A stretch of DNA of 64,000 nt from Diacronema lutheri (taxonomy: Eukaryota; Haptophyta; Pavlovophyceae; Pavlovales; Pavlovaceae), in NCBI GenBank assembly GCA_019448385.1, contig JAGTXO010000080.1:1-64000 (forward strand), in the 5' to 3' direction. The notes beneath the pieces were generated by a model. It was not told the DNA's origin and did not search any database. It was given only the letters and a program-made list of their open reading frames with translations. Below are positions 8,116 through 19,600 of the stretch, one piece after another. Made by a program: the position numbers and the translations under genes. Within the stretch, counting starts at the first letter, position 1. The number at the start of each line of letters is the position of its first letter.

Positions 8116-10602
8116 CTACTGGCCGGACCAGCCCGGACCGCGCCCATAGGTGATGCGCGAAGCTGCGGCCGACGCGGCCGACGGCGACTCCGGCCTTCGC
8201 AACGGCTGGGACATGAAGAAACGGTTCACCTGCTTCACCAGCGCGCGCGGCAGCGCGAGCTGCGACGCAGACGCGCCCGGATTCGCGCGCAAGGCCTGCA
8301 GCCAGATGAGCCGCTCGTCGATCGCCTCCTTGCTCACCGCGGGCCGCACAGCCGCGCCAGCCGGCAGCGCGCCACCGGCCGCGCCTGCGCGCGTGGCGCA
8401 TTCCGCCGCACAATCCTCAACGGCCCAACTCTCGGCGCGCAGCACAAGCTGAAGAAGGGGCGCGATCGACGTACACCCGTCGGCACCCCCGCCCTGGCCA
8501 TTGACGCCGCATTCACCGCCGCTTGCCGCCGCAGCCGCCATTGCTCGCGCGCCGGGCGATGGCGGCACCCCGCCCCCGCCCCCGCCCCCGCCCCCGTCCC
8601 CGCCCCCGCCCGCGGCGCCGTGCGCACCCGGCGTGTCGGGCGCGGGCGGCGCGAGGTTGAAGAGGGCGACGAGAACCGCCAACACGATGGCGACCGCGGG
8701 CCCCTCTCCCACGCTTGCGCCATACGCGACGACCAGCCCGCGCGCGTCGCCCGGGACAGCGCCTTTGGCGAACAACGCGTCCGTTTCGTCAACCGCCTCG
8801 TCCGGCTCGCCCGAGTCGCCAACGGCCGCTGCGTCCGGCGCAGCGCGCGTCGGAAGCAACGCGGCGCACGCAACCTCGAGCGCGCGCGGCAGGATGTGCC
8901 GCTGCCACGCCTCGCGGTCGCCGTGCGGCGCTGCAGGCTTCACGCGCGCGTTCGGCCCCAAGTCCACGAAAAGGTGCCGGCAACGCAGCGCGCACGCGTC
9001 TGCTCCCGCCGCCCCTGGCGCCGGCGCCGCGCGCGCACCCGCCAGCGCGGGCCGCGCCGGCGCACCTCGAGCGGCACCGTTCTCACAGCTGGCGCGCATC
9101 TCAATATGCGCACGTGTGTGCGTGTCTGCCTCGGCAATCGACGCGCACGCTTGCGCGCACTCGTCCACGCTGCCGAGCAGCACGAGCCTCGCGCTGCTCG
9201 CCGCGCGCGCCTGCGCGCACATATCCTCCTCGCCCGCGTCGGGCGGCGCGGCCGTCGGCGCGGGCGCGCGCTCGCCGTGCACGCCGACCGCCGCGCGCGC
9301 CTCCCTGCCCCACGGGCCGAGGAGGATGCGGGAGTTGCCCACGCGCAAGAGCGGCGGCGTTGTCGAGCGGACGCCGCCGTCCGCTCGCGCCTCGCTGCGC
9401 GCCTCGGGCGAGCCATGCGGGCAGGCGGAGCCGAGCGCCGTGCTCTGCCCGCCGTCCGCGCTGCCGTCCGCGCCGCCGTCCACGCCGCCGTCCACGCCGC
9501 CGTCAACGCCGCCACCGCCGGCGCGCGCGCGGAGCGCGTCGACGGCGCGCTCGCATTGTGCGGCGTCGCGCGCCGCCGCCTCGCCGAGCGCGCGCGCGTG
9601 CGCCCAAAAGGCGCGCGGCGTGAGCCCGCGGCACCACGCCTCCTCGTCGTCGCCCGCGCCTTGTATGAAGGTCCACGAATGGGCTTCACGTGACGCTGCT
9701 TCGGAGACGGGCGCGGACGCCGAAATGCAGAGCACGACGAGCGGCTCGAGAGAAGGCGCCGGCGCGCGCGCGCACGCCGCGCCAGCGCGCGCCAGGTGTT
9801 GCATGGCCGTCGCCGCGTCGCGGCACGCGGCGGCGCGGCTGAACGCGTGCTGCTGGTCCTGCCAGACGGGCACGAGCGGCCGCCCGCTCAGTAGCTGCAC
9901 GAGCTGTGCGCGCATCTGCGCCGTCGTCGCGCGCACGAGGCGGCGCGCCCACGCGCCCACGCGCGAGCGGATCTGCGCCGCCTCCGACGGCGGCACCGCG
10001 TCGGGCAGTCGGAGGAAGCGCGCCGCGTCCTCGCCGCTCGAGATCGCCGATTGCAGGGCCTCGTGCGCGTCATCGCGCCGCGCGCTCCTGTCTCCGCCAT
10101 CGGCGCCACCGTCCAGTGCGCTCGTGCCAAGGTCGCGCGCGCACTCTGCGCGCGCGCTCTCCGCCGCGGCAAGTGCGCTTAGCACCGCACACCAGATCGG
10201 CACGGTCTTGCTGAGCGCATCTGGGTACCGCTTGCCCTTGCGCGTCGCGTCGACGAGCACGACGCCACCGTGCGCGGCGGCGAGCTGGAGCACGTGCCAG
10301 TTGAGCCGCGTGTGCGAGAAGCCCCATGAGCCCGCGTGACCGTCCGTCGACTTGAAGTAGCACGTGCCGTGCACGAGTGCAGGCCGCGCGTACCACGCGC
10401 CCGCGCGTAGGTTGGCCAGGAGCGGCCACGGCGCCGCCTCAGCGGCCGCGCGCTCGACGTAATCGGCGTCGTGGAGTAAGGAGAGGATATAGTTAGCCAT
10501 CGTCGCGCGCTCGCGCTGCTTGATCGCGCGCAGCTCGCGATGCCACGTGCGCCGCGGGTGGCCCAGTTCGGAGAAGAGCTCGTCCTCGTCGCCCGATCCC
10601 AT
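8116..10602 (-). CDS. RIT1: tRNA A64-2'-O-ribosylphosphate transferase (RIT1)
   Basis: Adds a ribosyl phosphate to A64 of initiator tRNA, which keeps it out of elongation. Single exon, 828 residues from the ATG at 10602. Family blocks: KSTDGHAGSWGFSHTRLNWH, GGVVLVDATRKGKRYPDALS and KTVPIWCAVL (about residues 85-155), DQQHAFSRA, and a C-terminal domain with LFVDLGPNARVKP and GEGPAVAIVLAVLVALFNL. The C-terminal P-loop-like segment normally reads C-x-G-x-D-x-S; here it is AYGASVGEGPA, so the Cys is missing. Yeast RIT1 is about 500 residues; the extra length is Ala/Gly/Asp-rich linkers (for example VDGGVDGGVDGG near 9480-9520). It lies 65 bp downstream of the giant gene on the same strand. Assignment is strong from the N-terminal motif. 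Confidence 0.9.
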   Translation of the reverse strand: MGSGDEDELFSELGHPRRTWHRELRAIKQRERATMANYILSLLHDADYVERAAAEAAPWPLLANLRAGAWYARPALVHGTCYFKSTDGHAGSWGFSHTRLNWHVLQLAAAHGGVVLVDATRKGKRYPDALSKTVPIWCAVLSALAAAESARAECARDLGTSALDGGADGGDRSARRDDAHEALQSAISSGEDAARFLRLPDAVPPSEAAQIRSRVGAWARRLVRATTAQMRAQLVQLLSGRPLVPVWQDQQHAFSRAAACRDAATAMQHLARAGAACARAPAPSLEPLVVLCISASAPVSEAASREAHSWTFIQGAGDDEEAWCRGLTPRAFWAHARALGEAAARDAAQCERAVDALRARAGGGGVDGGVDGGVDGGADGSADGGQSTALGSACPHGSPEARSEARADGGVRSTTPPLLRVGNSRILLGPWGREARAAVGVHGERAPAPTAAPPDAGEEDMCAQARAASSARLVLLGSVDECAQACASIAEADTHTRAHIEMRASCENGAARGAPARPALAGARAAPAPGAAGADACALRCRHLFVDLGPNARVKPAAPHGDREAWQRHILPRALEVACAALLPTRAAPDAAAVGDSGEPDEAVDETDALFAKGAVPGDARGLVVAYGASVGEGPAVAIVLAVLVALFNLAPPAPDTPGAHGAAGGGGDGGGGGGGGGVPPSPGARAMAAAAASGGECGVNGQGGGADGCTSIAPLLQLVLRAESWAVEDCAAECATRAGAAGGALPAGAAVRPAVSKEAIDERLIWLQALRANPGASASQLALPRALVKQVNRFFMSQPLRRPESPSAASAAASRITYGRGPGWSGQ

Positions 10603-10667
10603 CGTGAGGGCCGGCTTCTCAGTCACAGACTCGTCAGTCGAAAGTCCTATCTTCAGAAAGGTGGGTT

Positions 10668-13600
10668 CTAGTCTTGGCCGCCAATGGACATGCAGAGGAC
10701 GACGAGGGTCGAGACGCACTGGCCGACGCCCGTCGCAAGGAATTCGTTGAGCAGCTCGCTCATCACCTCGTTCTGGGACACGATGCCAACGATCGCCGGG
10801 ATGAGCATGTAGATCCAGATCATCACCTGTGCGCAGCGCAACAATGTGACGGAGCGGCGGTTGCGTCAGGCGCCCTCGGGCAACGTTTGGGCGGCGCGCA
10901 CGTACGCGCGCCGCGAGCGCGCGCCGCGTACCGGCTCCTCGGCGGCAAACGTCTGGCCGAGGCCGATGCCCCACGAGGTGATGATCGCGTCGAAGCGCTC
11001 TTCGCCAAAGGTGAGCGCAAACGTGACAGAGAGCACGGCGAGGAGCGTGAAGATGAGCCAGTTCACCAACCAGCCGATCGCGATCCGCGCCCACCTCGGC
11101 AGCTTGAGCGTGTCCTCCCACACGACGCGCCACTTGCCGCGCTTCATGCGCCGCTCAGCCTCGGCGACCGCGTAGTCCTGCATGCGCTCGAGGTACCACG
11201 CCATCAGCTCAGCAAACTCGACATCTCCCGAGCCATCCGTGTCGAGCTGAATCACGAGGCTGCGTGCGCAAGAGAGAGGCGGGTGGATGCGGCGGGCGCG
11301 TGGCGAGCGGGCGGCCGCGCCATGCACCGGCCGCGTTGTGCGCAAGGGGTGCTGTGAGCGCGCGCGCGCGCGCGCCACGCCAAATGCGCGCGTGCGTGCA
11401 GCCAGCTGCAGCGGCGCGGCGCGGCGCGCGTGCGACTCACGCGTCCGCCTCCTCCTGTGAGAGCTTGAGGCCAACGCGCTTCATGAAGAGCCGCAGCTCA
11501 GTGCCCTGCAACGAGCCGTCACCGTCCTTGTCGTACCGGCGGAATGAGCGGAAGAGCTGGCGCACCTCGCGCGCGCGCAGCACGTACCTGCGTGCGCAGC
11601 GGCAGTGGTTGGGACCCGAACGCGGCGCAAGGCGTGAGCGCGCGGCGCGCGGCGCGCACACCGCGGTGCACGAGCGCGCGGCGCGCGGCGCGCGCACGTC
11701 GGCCTCCCCACGCTCGCGGCACGGTGCATGCGCGCGACGAGCCGATTGAGGCGCGCGCGCTGCGCCGCGTCGATGGGCAGATCGGCGAACGCCTCCGTGG
11801 CCTGCGCATGCTCCGGCAGGTCGCTGATCTCAACGCCCTCTGCTTCCTCCGCCGGCTCAGCGCCGTGCGCAGCGCGCCGGCCAGGCGCCGGGGCGCCGGT
11901 GGTGCGCGTCACGATGGGGTTGGTCAGCGCGCGGCCTCGCGGCAGCAGAGACGTTGGCGGGAGCGGAGGCGGAGGCCTTGGCGGGCGCGGGCGCGCGAGC
12001 GGTGCCACCCCGAGCAGCTCGGGCTCAAAGCTCGGGCTCGGGACGCGGCCGTGCCTGGACCCACCAGAGCTCCCTTCGCTCGACGACGCGCACGCGGCGC
12101 GCGCCTCGGCGGGGGCGCCGTGATCACAGGCCACGGCGGCAACGTTTACGATCGAGCCAGCACGCGCGAGCGACGGGGCGGGGCGCGCGCCTCCGAGCGC
12201 GGCGCGCGCGCGCACTGCAAACGGCGCGAGCGGCTTGCCGCCACCGCCACCGCCTCCCGGCGGCGCGCGCCCGTGTGACGCCGGCGGGCTGGGCGGCAGA
12301 CCGGGCGGGGGCGCGCTCTCACCGCCGAGCGGCATGATGATCGCCCCGCTGCTCGTGCGCACCGCCGTCGAGCCGTGGCGAGCGACGGTGGCGTCCCCAG
12401 CGCCAACGTTGCTTGTGCCGGATGACAAAAATGTCCACAAGTCGGTCGCACGCGAGTAGGCGTCTACCGCCACCGCTGTTGCGACGGAGGTCGCCCTCTG
12501 CACGGCGGTGGCGGCGGGTGGGCGAGCGGAAGCCTCGTCGCTGCCGTTCGTGCGCTGGTTGGACGGCGCGGCGCGCCGTTGCGCATGGATGGGCGAGTGC
12601 ACGGACGAGGCGAGCGTGGCGAGCATCATCGCGCTGCGCCTCCGGTAGAGCGACGGGGTGGTGAGGCGGCCCACCGCGCGGCCGAGGCCTGTGAGGACGG
12701 GCAGCGGCTTGGAGTAGGCGAACGCCCATGTGAGCTTCATCAGCACGAGGCACGGCGCGGCGAGCGCGGCGCAGATCGTCGCGTTGATCACGACGACGAG
12801 CAGATTGATCGTGGGCGTGGCCTCCTCCGAGAAGAGCAAGCAGATGATGAAGACTTCGAGCATGAGCATGTTGAACAGGATCTGCACGAGCTGCGGCCGC
12901 CTGATCTCAGAGTCGCGCGCAAACCACAGGCCGAGCACCGTGTGGTCCGACTCGAGGCTCGCCATCATCGCGCGCGTGACGCGCACGAGCAGCCGCTCCT
13001 TCTTGCGCGCGCCGCCGCCCTCCACGTCGCCCTCCGCCGGCGCATCCAGCTTGTCCGCCGCCACCTTGCCCAGCCGTTCGCTCGCCGCTGTGACGCGCGC
13101 GCGCGCCGCCTCGCGCTCCGCCTCGGACCGCGCGCCCTTGGCCATCGCAATCGCCTCGCGTGTCTCGTGCCGCGCCCTTACTTGGATCGGTCGCCGCTGC
13201 AGCAGCCGCGCCGCGCGCGCCTCGAGCGCGTCGAGCTGCTTGTCGACGTAGGCGGCCGCGTCGTCCGTGCGCTTCTGCGCGCGCGAGCGCAAGTCCTCCT
13301 GCGTGGTGCGCAAGCTCGTCGTGTCGCCCGCGGCGATGGCGGCGGCGCGCGCCTGCTTGCGCTCGAGCGCGCGCGCGCGCATCTCCGCCGCGCGCCTCAG
13401 CTCGCGCCGGTCGTCGTAGGCGTCCTTGGCGGCGGCGAGGACGAGGCACAGGGCGCATGCGCCCGCGAGCGAGAAGACGAGCGCGTAGACGCTCGGGTTG
13501 GCCGCTATCGGCGGCGGCGTTGTGAGGACATCCACGAGGTCGTCCGACGAGAAGGTGTTGATCGTCACCGACTGCACCACCTCGCGCGCCTCGTCGGGGC

Positions 13601-16600
13601 TGCTCGGCACGGAGATTCCGGCGAAGTCGGTCAGATGGTCGCATGCACACAGCAGCGTGCGCTCATCGCCGCCGTCGGGCGTGGGCAGCGTGCGGCAGCC
13701 GTCCGTGTCCCAACGCTCGTCCGCTTCGTCCCAGAAGTGGCACACCGCGGTCAGCTCGCACGAGTCGCCATAGAAGGGCGAGACGCACGCGCACGCGCCG
13801 TCGGGCAGGCACGCGCCGCGCCCGAGGCAGTCGGATGCACGCGAGCAGTTGGACGCGCGCTCGGACGCGTCGCCGGCGGGCAGGAGCGGGACCGTGAGCA
13901 CGATGGGCTCGGCCAGCCCGGCGATCGCCACGTCTGCGCCCGTCGCGGCCGCCCTGAGCGTCACTGAGAAGACGTTAGTCACAAGGCCGTCCAGCCCAGC
14001 GTTGCCGCCGCTGCCGTCCGCCGTCACGTTCTGCTCGGCGGGGTCGGCGTGCACGTTCGCGCCGAAGTTGACGAGCACGAGGTCGACGCCCGACGTCAAG
14101 TCGACGGCGCTGTCATTCACGCCGGCAAAAAGGGCAGCGGGCATCGCCACCGCGCCCGCGCCGCCCGGCCCGGCGGTCGTTGCATCGGCCGTCGCATCGG
14201 TGGTGGAGCGCGCGGCGGAGATGTTCACGTTGGCGCCCGTCAACTCAGTGCGCGCTTCGCCCGCCACCGTGCCGGTGAGCACGGCCGCGCCAAGGCCCTG
14301 CGCCGTCGCCGTCGCCGCCGCGTTGACCGCGTCCGCCTGCACGCGCGCGTATGCGGCGCCGGCGGCCGCCGCAGCCGCCGACGCGCCGAGCGTCGAGTCG
14401 AGCGCGGCGGCGATGTCGTCCGCCGTCGCGGCGTCGATGCCATCAACCGCCGCGGCCGCAGCGATGGCTGCCACTTGCGAAAGGCCGCTCACCGCCGCAC
14501 TGGCTGAGAGCGCGCCGCTGCCGCCGCCACCGCTTTGGATCACCGTCGAGAGCACGGACGCCAGCAGGTTGCGCGCGCTCAGGTCGGTCGAGCCGATCGC
14601 GTCGGTCGCGCTCTGCACGAGCGCAAGCAGCTCGAGCGCGAGGTCCGGCTCCGCCGTGCCCGCCGTGCCGTTGGCCGTGCCGTTGGCCGTGCCGTTGACG
14701 CCCGCAAGATCGGCGCAGCTCGCCGTGCCCGCGGACGTGGCGACGAAGGCGACATGGCCGAGCGCAGCAAAGCCGTCGCCCATGCTCGCCCTCAGCGCCG
14801 CCAAGCCGACCGCGCCTCGCAACGCGTCGCAGCTCGGCGCGCCGACCGCGATTGGTCGCGTCGCCTGCGCGCGCCCGCCGTACGCGTCGACGACGGCAAG
14901 CTCGATGCGCCCTTCGAGGCCCTCGCGCAGCTGCGTCGAGAACGCGGGCGCCTTGGACGGCGGCGCGAGCGCCGTCGCGAGCGCGGACGGCGCGAGCGCG
15001 TGCGCGAACCCGTAGCTGAGCGGCAGGTCGTCCGGGTCGTCCGACCAGCCGACGGCTGCGAGAGCAAAGACAGTCTGCGCCGCCGAGCCGTTCGATGGCT
15101 GCACGCTGAGGCGGCCACCGTACGGCGGCCGGTTCATCAGCAAACGCACCTCGCCCACCGCCGTCGCGCCGCCGCCGCGCACCGTCAGCTCGAAGGAGTA
15201 GAGCGCGCCCGCCGTGAGCACGCCCGACCGGAAGGCGAGCGCTGGCTGCGCGCTGCCCGTCGTCGTTATGCGCACGGCGTCGGCGAGGTCGAGGGTCGTG
15301 TCGGGCTCGAAGGCACCGGCGCGAAAGACGAGCGCGCGCCACGCGTGGCTGTACGCGACTGCGCCCTCCGCCTGCAGCGCCGCGGCCGTCGCATCGAGGC
15401 GCGTGACGATCGCGAACCGCTCGGTCGGCGACGTCCACGCCACGTTGAACTTTGCGGCGGCGAGCGGCTCGAAGGTGATGGTCGGCACGTGCGCGGGGCT
15501 CGGCGCGAGCGCGGTCACGATGATCGACGCGCTCGCGGGTGCGAGCCCCGACCCAGCCTTCGAGACGTTGAGCGTGACGGTATATCGCGCGCCCGCGAGC
15601 GGCGGGAGTACACCGGCCGGCAGGAGCAGCTTCCGCCGGTCGAGCTGCACGCTCGGGGGCAGCGGCAACGCAACGGCAGCCGCGGCCTCATCGACGCTCG
15701 CCAGCTCGACCATCCACGCGTACGCCAGCCCTGCTCGCCCCGAACCCTCGCCGTTCGGATCGATGGAGGCGGAGCCGTCCACGCTGAGCGGTGCATCGTA
15801 GCGCGCGCTGCGGTCGCCGCCCGCGATCACCGCGCGCAGCGGCTCCGCCTCGACGCGAACGCGCACGCGCGCCAACGTCGTGGCAACGGGATCGGCGACC
15901 ATCCGCGCACTCAGCTGGAAGTCGTAGGTGAAGCCGTGCGCCAGCGCGTTGCGCGGCAGCACCAGCTGCGCCCTGTCGGTGCGCACGCCGCGCAGCTCGG
16001 CCACCATCGCCGGCGCGGGCTCGCCCGTCGCCGTGACGCTCGCATTGGGCGCGGACCACGCAAAGGCGATGGTCGGATCGGCGGCAGCAGGCCAGCACGC
16101 GGCGAGCGCGGCGACCCCGCGCAGCCGCAGCTTCGCCGACGGCCGTTGCGTCAGCTCGTATGGCCCTTCGATTGCGAGCGATGGCGAGCCGCCGTCCGAC
16201 CGCACGACGTCCCAACTGACGAGCGGCGAGACGGTGCCGAACAAGGAGCGCGCGCGCAGCAGGAAGCGATACCGCGTGCCGCGCAGCGCGATCAGCGTCA
16301 CCGCGCTCGCGCCGCCCGCCGTCTGCGCCGCGAGCTGCGCGCTCAGCTCCGCCGCAAAGTCCGATCGCGCCGCGTCCACGCGCCACTCAAAGCTGAGCGG
16401 CGCAAAGCCGACGGCGGTCGAGCCGGACGCGTCGAGACGGAGGACCTCGTCGGGGCAGCGCGAAAGGCGCTGCGGCCCGTTCAGCGCCGCGATTGGCGTG
16501 GCGCATGCGCCATCGCACGGAAAGTTCGCGTCGATGGTCGCTGCCGATTGAGCGCACTTGGTCGAAGGGCAGCGGCCCCCGCCCTGCGCGTAGATGAGCG

Positions 16601-19600
16601 GCCGGATCACGTCCGGACGGAGGCGCACCGTGTCACCCGGGCGCAAAAGCGTATCCACGTTGAGCTGCGCGACGAGCAGCGTCGCCGACTCCCAGTAGCA
16701 CAGCGGCTCGGTCGGGTAGGCGCCGCGGATGAGCGCCACGGTCGCATCGTCGAGCGCCGCCGAGCAGCCGGCCACGCCGCTCATGCCGGCGCGGTCGGTC
16801 TCCTGCTCGTCGAAGCGGATGAGGAGGCGCGTCGCCTCGGCGGAGAAGAGCGCCGACTCGATCACTGGCGCGTGCAGCCCGACGAATGTGAAGGGCACCG
16901 ACGAGGGCGAGAAGTCGCGCCCGTTCAGGCTCACACGCACACTCAGCGATGCGCCCTGCTGACCCCACGTCGTGCGCTGCACGATGCGCGTGTCGCTCCA
17001 CTCGAGCGGCGGCTCGGTCGCAACCGTTGAGCCGAAACGCACGCGCAGCCGCGCCGTCGCGTTCGTCCCGCCCTCCGCCGCCGTGCCGGCAAACGGCGGC
17101 TCGAGCGCGGCAAAGCCCGAGCCAACGATCGTGACGAGCCCGCCACCCTCCGCGTCGCCCGAGCTCGGCTGGATGGACGCGACAACGGGCTGCGCGTAGT
17201 ATTCGAAAGCGACCGCCGAGTTCACCGACACCGAGTAGGCCGCACCGCCGTTGAGCGACATCTCGAACGGCACAGCGGCCGGCACGCCGTCCGGCGCGGG
17301 CGGCATCGCGCAGAGCGCGCGCGAGCTGCCGTCGGCGCCGTTGGCGAGCAGCGTGGCGGGCGCGGCGCAGCCGGGCGCCTGCGTCACGTCGGTCACGCGC
17401 GCGAGCACGCAGCACAATAGCCCGCTCCCAAAGTCGGCAAAGCCGCGCCCGATCACCGTCACCACCGTGCCGCCTCCGACAGGGCCCGCGGGCGGATCGA
17501 TTGCCGTGACCGCGAGCTCCGACGCCGCGTCGTAGAGCGTCAGCGCGGGCGGGTCGAACTGCGCCGGCACAAAGTCCACGCCGCTGTTCAGCGAGAGCGA
17601 GACCGTGTACGCGCCCGGCGTCGCCCCCGTCGGCGCGGCGCACACCACCTCGCTCGCCGACACGACGACGCCCGCGCCCCGCAGTTCGCCGCGCCCGTCC
17701 GCGCGCGCGTACGCGCACGTCGCGACGTCGCCCAGGTCGACGAATCCAAGGCCAACGAGCGTGACATTGGCGGCTTGCAGCGGCGCGCCCGCAGGGTAGC
17801 TGCGCTCGACCAACGCCGTGTACAGCGTGTAGACGAGCGGCGGCGACGGCGTGACAAACGTCTGGCCGTCAAGCGACACGGACAGCTCGACACTCGTCGG
17901 CGCGCCGACAGCGGGCGGGTCGTACGGCGCGGCGCAGACAAGCTCGGCGACGCCCGCGTCGGGGAGCAACGCGGGCACGTCGCCCTTGCCACCAAAGCGC
18001 ACCGTAAGCCGGCCATAGTCGGTCAGGTTTGCGCCGAGCAGCGCGACGCGCGCGCCCTCGACGCCCTGCGGCCCCCCCGACGGGAGCGCGAGCGTCACCT
18101 GCACGTTCGCGGCGTCGTACGCGCCAAAGGAGGTGAGCAGCACGACAGGCTTGCGCGCCGCACCGACTTCGTCCAGCTCATCCACGCGCAGCGCGAAGGG
18201 CACCGACGCCTCGCTCGAGAAGCTCGGCGAGAGGCAGACGACGGAGCGTGCGCTCACTGAGACGGCGGGCGCCGACTGCGCGCCGAACTCGCACCGGATC
18301 AGCGCGGCCTTGGCCATGGCGCCCTTGTCGAAGCCCGTGCCGCTGACGGTGACGAGCGTGCCCACGCCCAGCGCGCCGCCCGTCGGCGCCACGTGCACAA
18401 ACTCTGCGAGCGCGAGCGGGTCGGTCGAGAAGGTGATCGTGAGCGCGGGTTGGCTGAAGCGCACGTGCGGCCTGCCCGAGAACGAGTAGCACAGCTCGAG
18501 GCCCGACTGCTGCTCGGCGAAGGTGAAGGCAAAGACGCCATCGTCGCGCAGCGCGGATGGCCCCACGCGCTGCGCCTCCGCGCAGCCGGCGCCGCCCGCC
18601 CTCGCCCAGAAGGCCGAGTCGCCGTCCGTCAGACCATGGCCGACCAGCCGCACGCGCGTTTCAATGTCGATCGCGCCGAGCGCGACGAACGGCGCCGTCA
18701 CCTCCCACACGGCGAGCGAGAGCTCGGGCCGAGCGTACAGCGCGTACGGCTCTGAGCCGAAGCGATAGCACAGCGCGTACGGCATGGCAGAGCCCGCGCC
18801 TGCGAGGAAGGTGAAGCTCGCCCCCGCCGAGACAACCGAGCGCACACCGCCCAGCTGCGCACGCGGCGCGGCGGCCGCGCACGACGGCGTGGCCGCGGGC
18901 ACCCAGAAGGCCGAGTCGCCGTCGCGGATGCCCACGCCATTAAACGTGACGAGCGTCGGCGAGCGCACGACCGCCACGTTGCTCCCGCCCACCACGGCCA
19001 GCGCGCTCAGCCCGTACGTGTCGAGCACGCTGCCCTCGTACAGCCGCCACGGCTCCTGCGCGAAGCGGTAGCAGAGCACGAGGCCCGCAACGGGCGCGCC
19101 GGACGTCGTGAAGAGCGCGTGCGGCGAAGGTGTGCCCGTGGCCGTCACGACGGGCGTCTGCACCGTCCACACGCCGCCAAACTGAGGCACCGCCGACGCC
19201 TCGCCGAGCGCACAGGCCGCGCCAGCGCCGTCCGCACGCAGCCACATGCCCCGGTCGCCCGGCGCGATGCCCACGCCGACGGGCGTGAGCCGCTCCTCCA
19301 CACCTGCGGCGGCGAGCGTGCGCGCCGGCCCCTGGATCTGCGCGACCAGCAGCCTGAGACCCACGTACATGCGCCATGGCTTGTCGGCATGGCGGTAGCA
19401 GAGCGCAGAGCGCTCGCGCGCCGTCGCAAACGTGAATGTGGCGCCGAGCGCGTCCGAGAGCGTCTGCACGCCACCGTCTGGCGGCTCCGAATCGCCCGCC
19501 GCGTCGGCGCACAGCGCCGCGCCAATCTCGAGCGCGCCGGCCGTGCCGACGAGCGCGGCAGCGGTCGGGGGTAGCCAAAACGCCACGTCGGACGGTGCGA

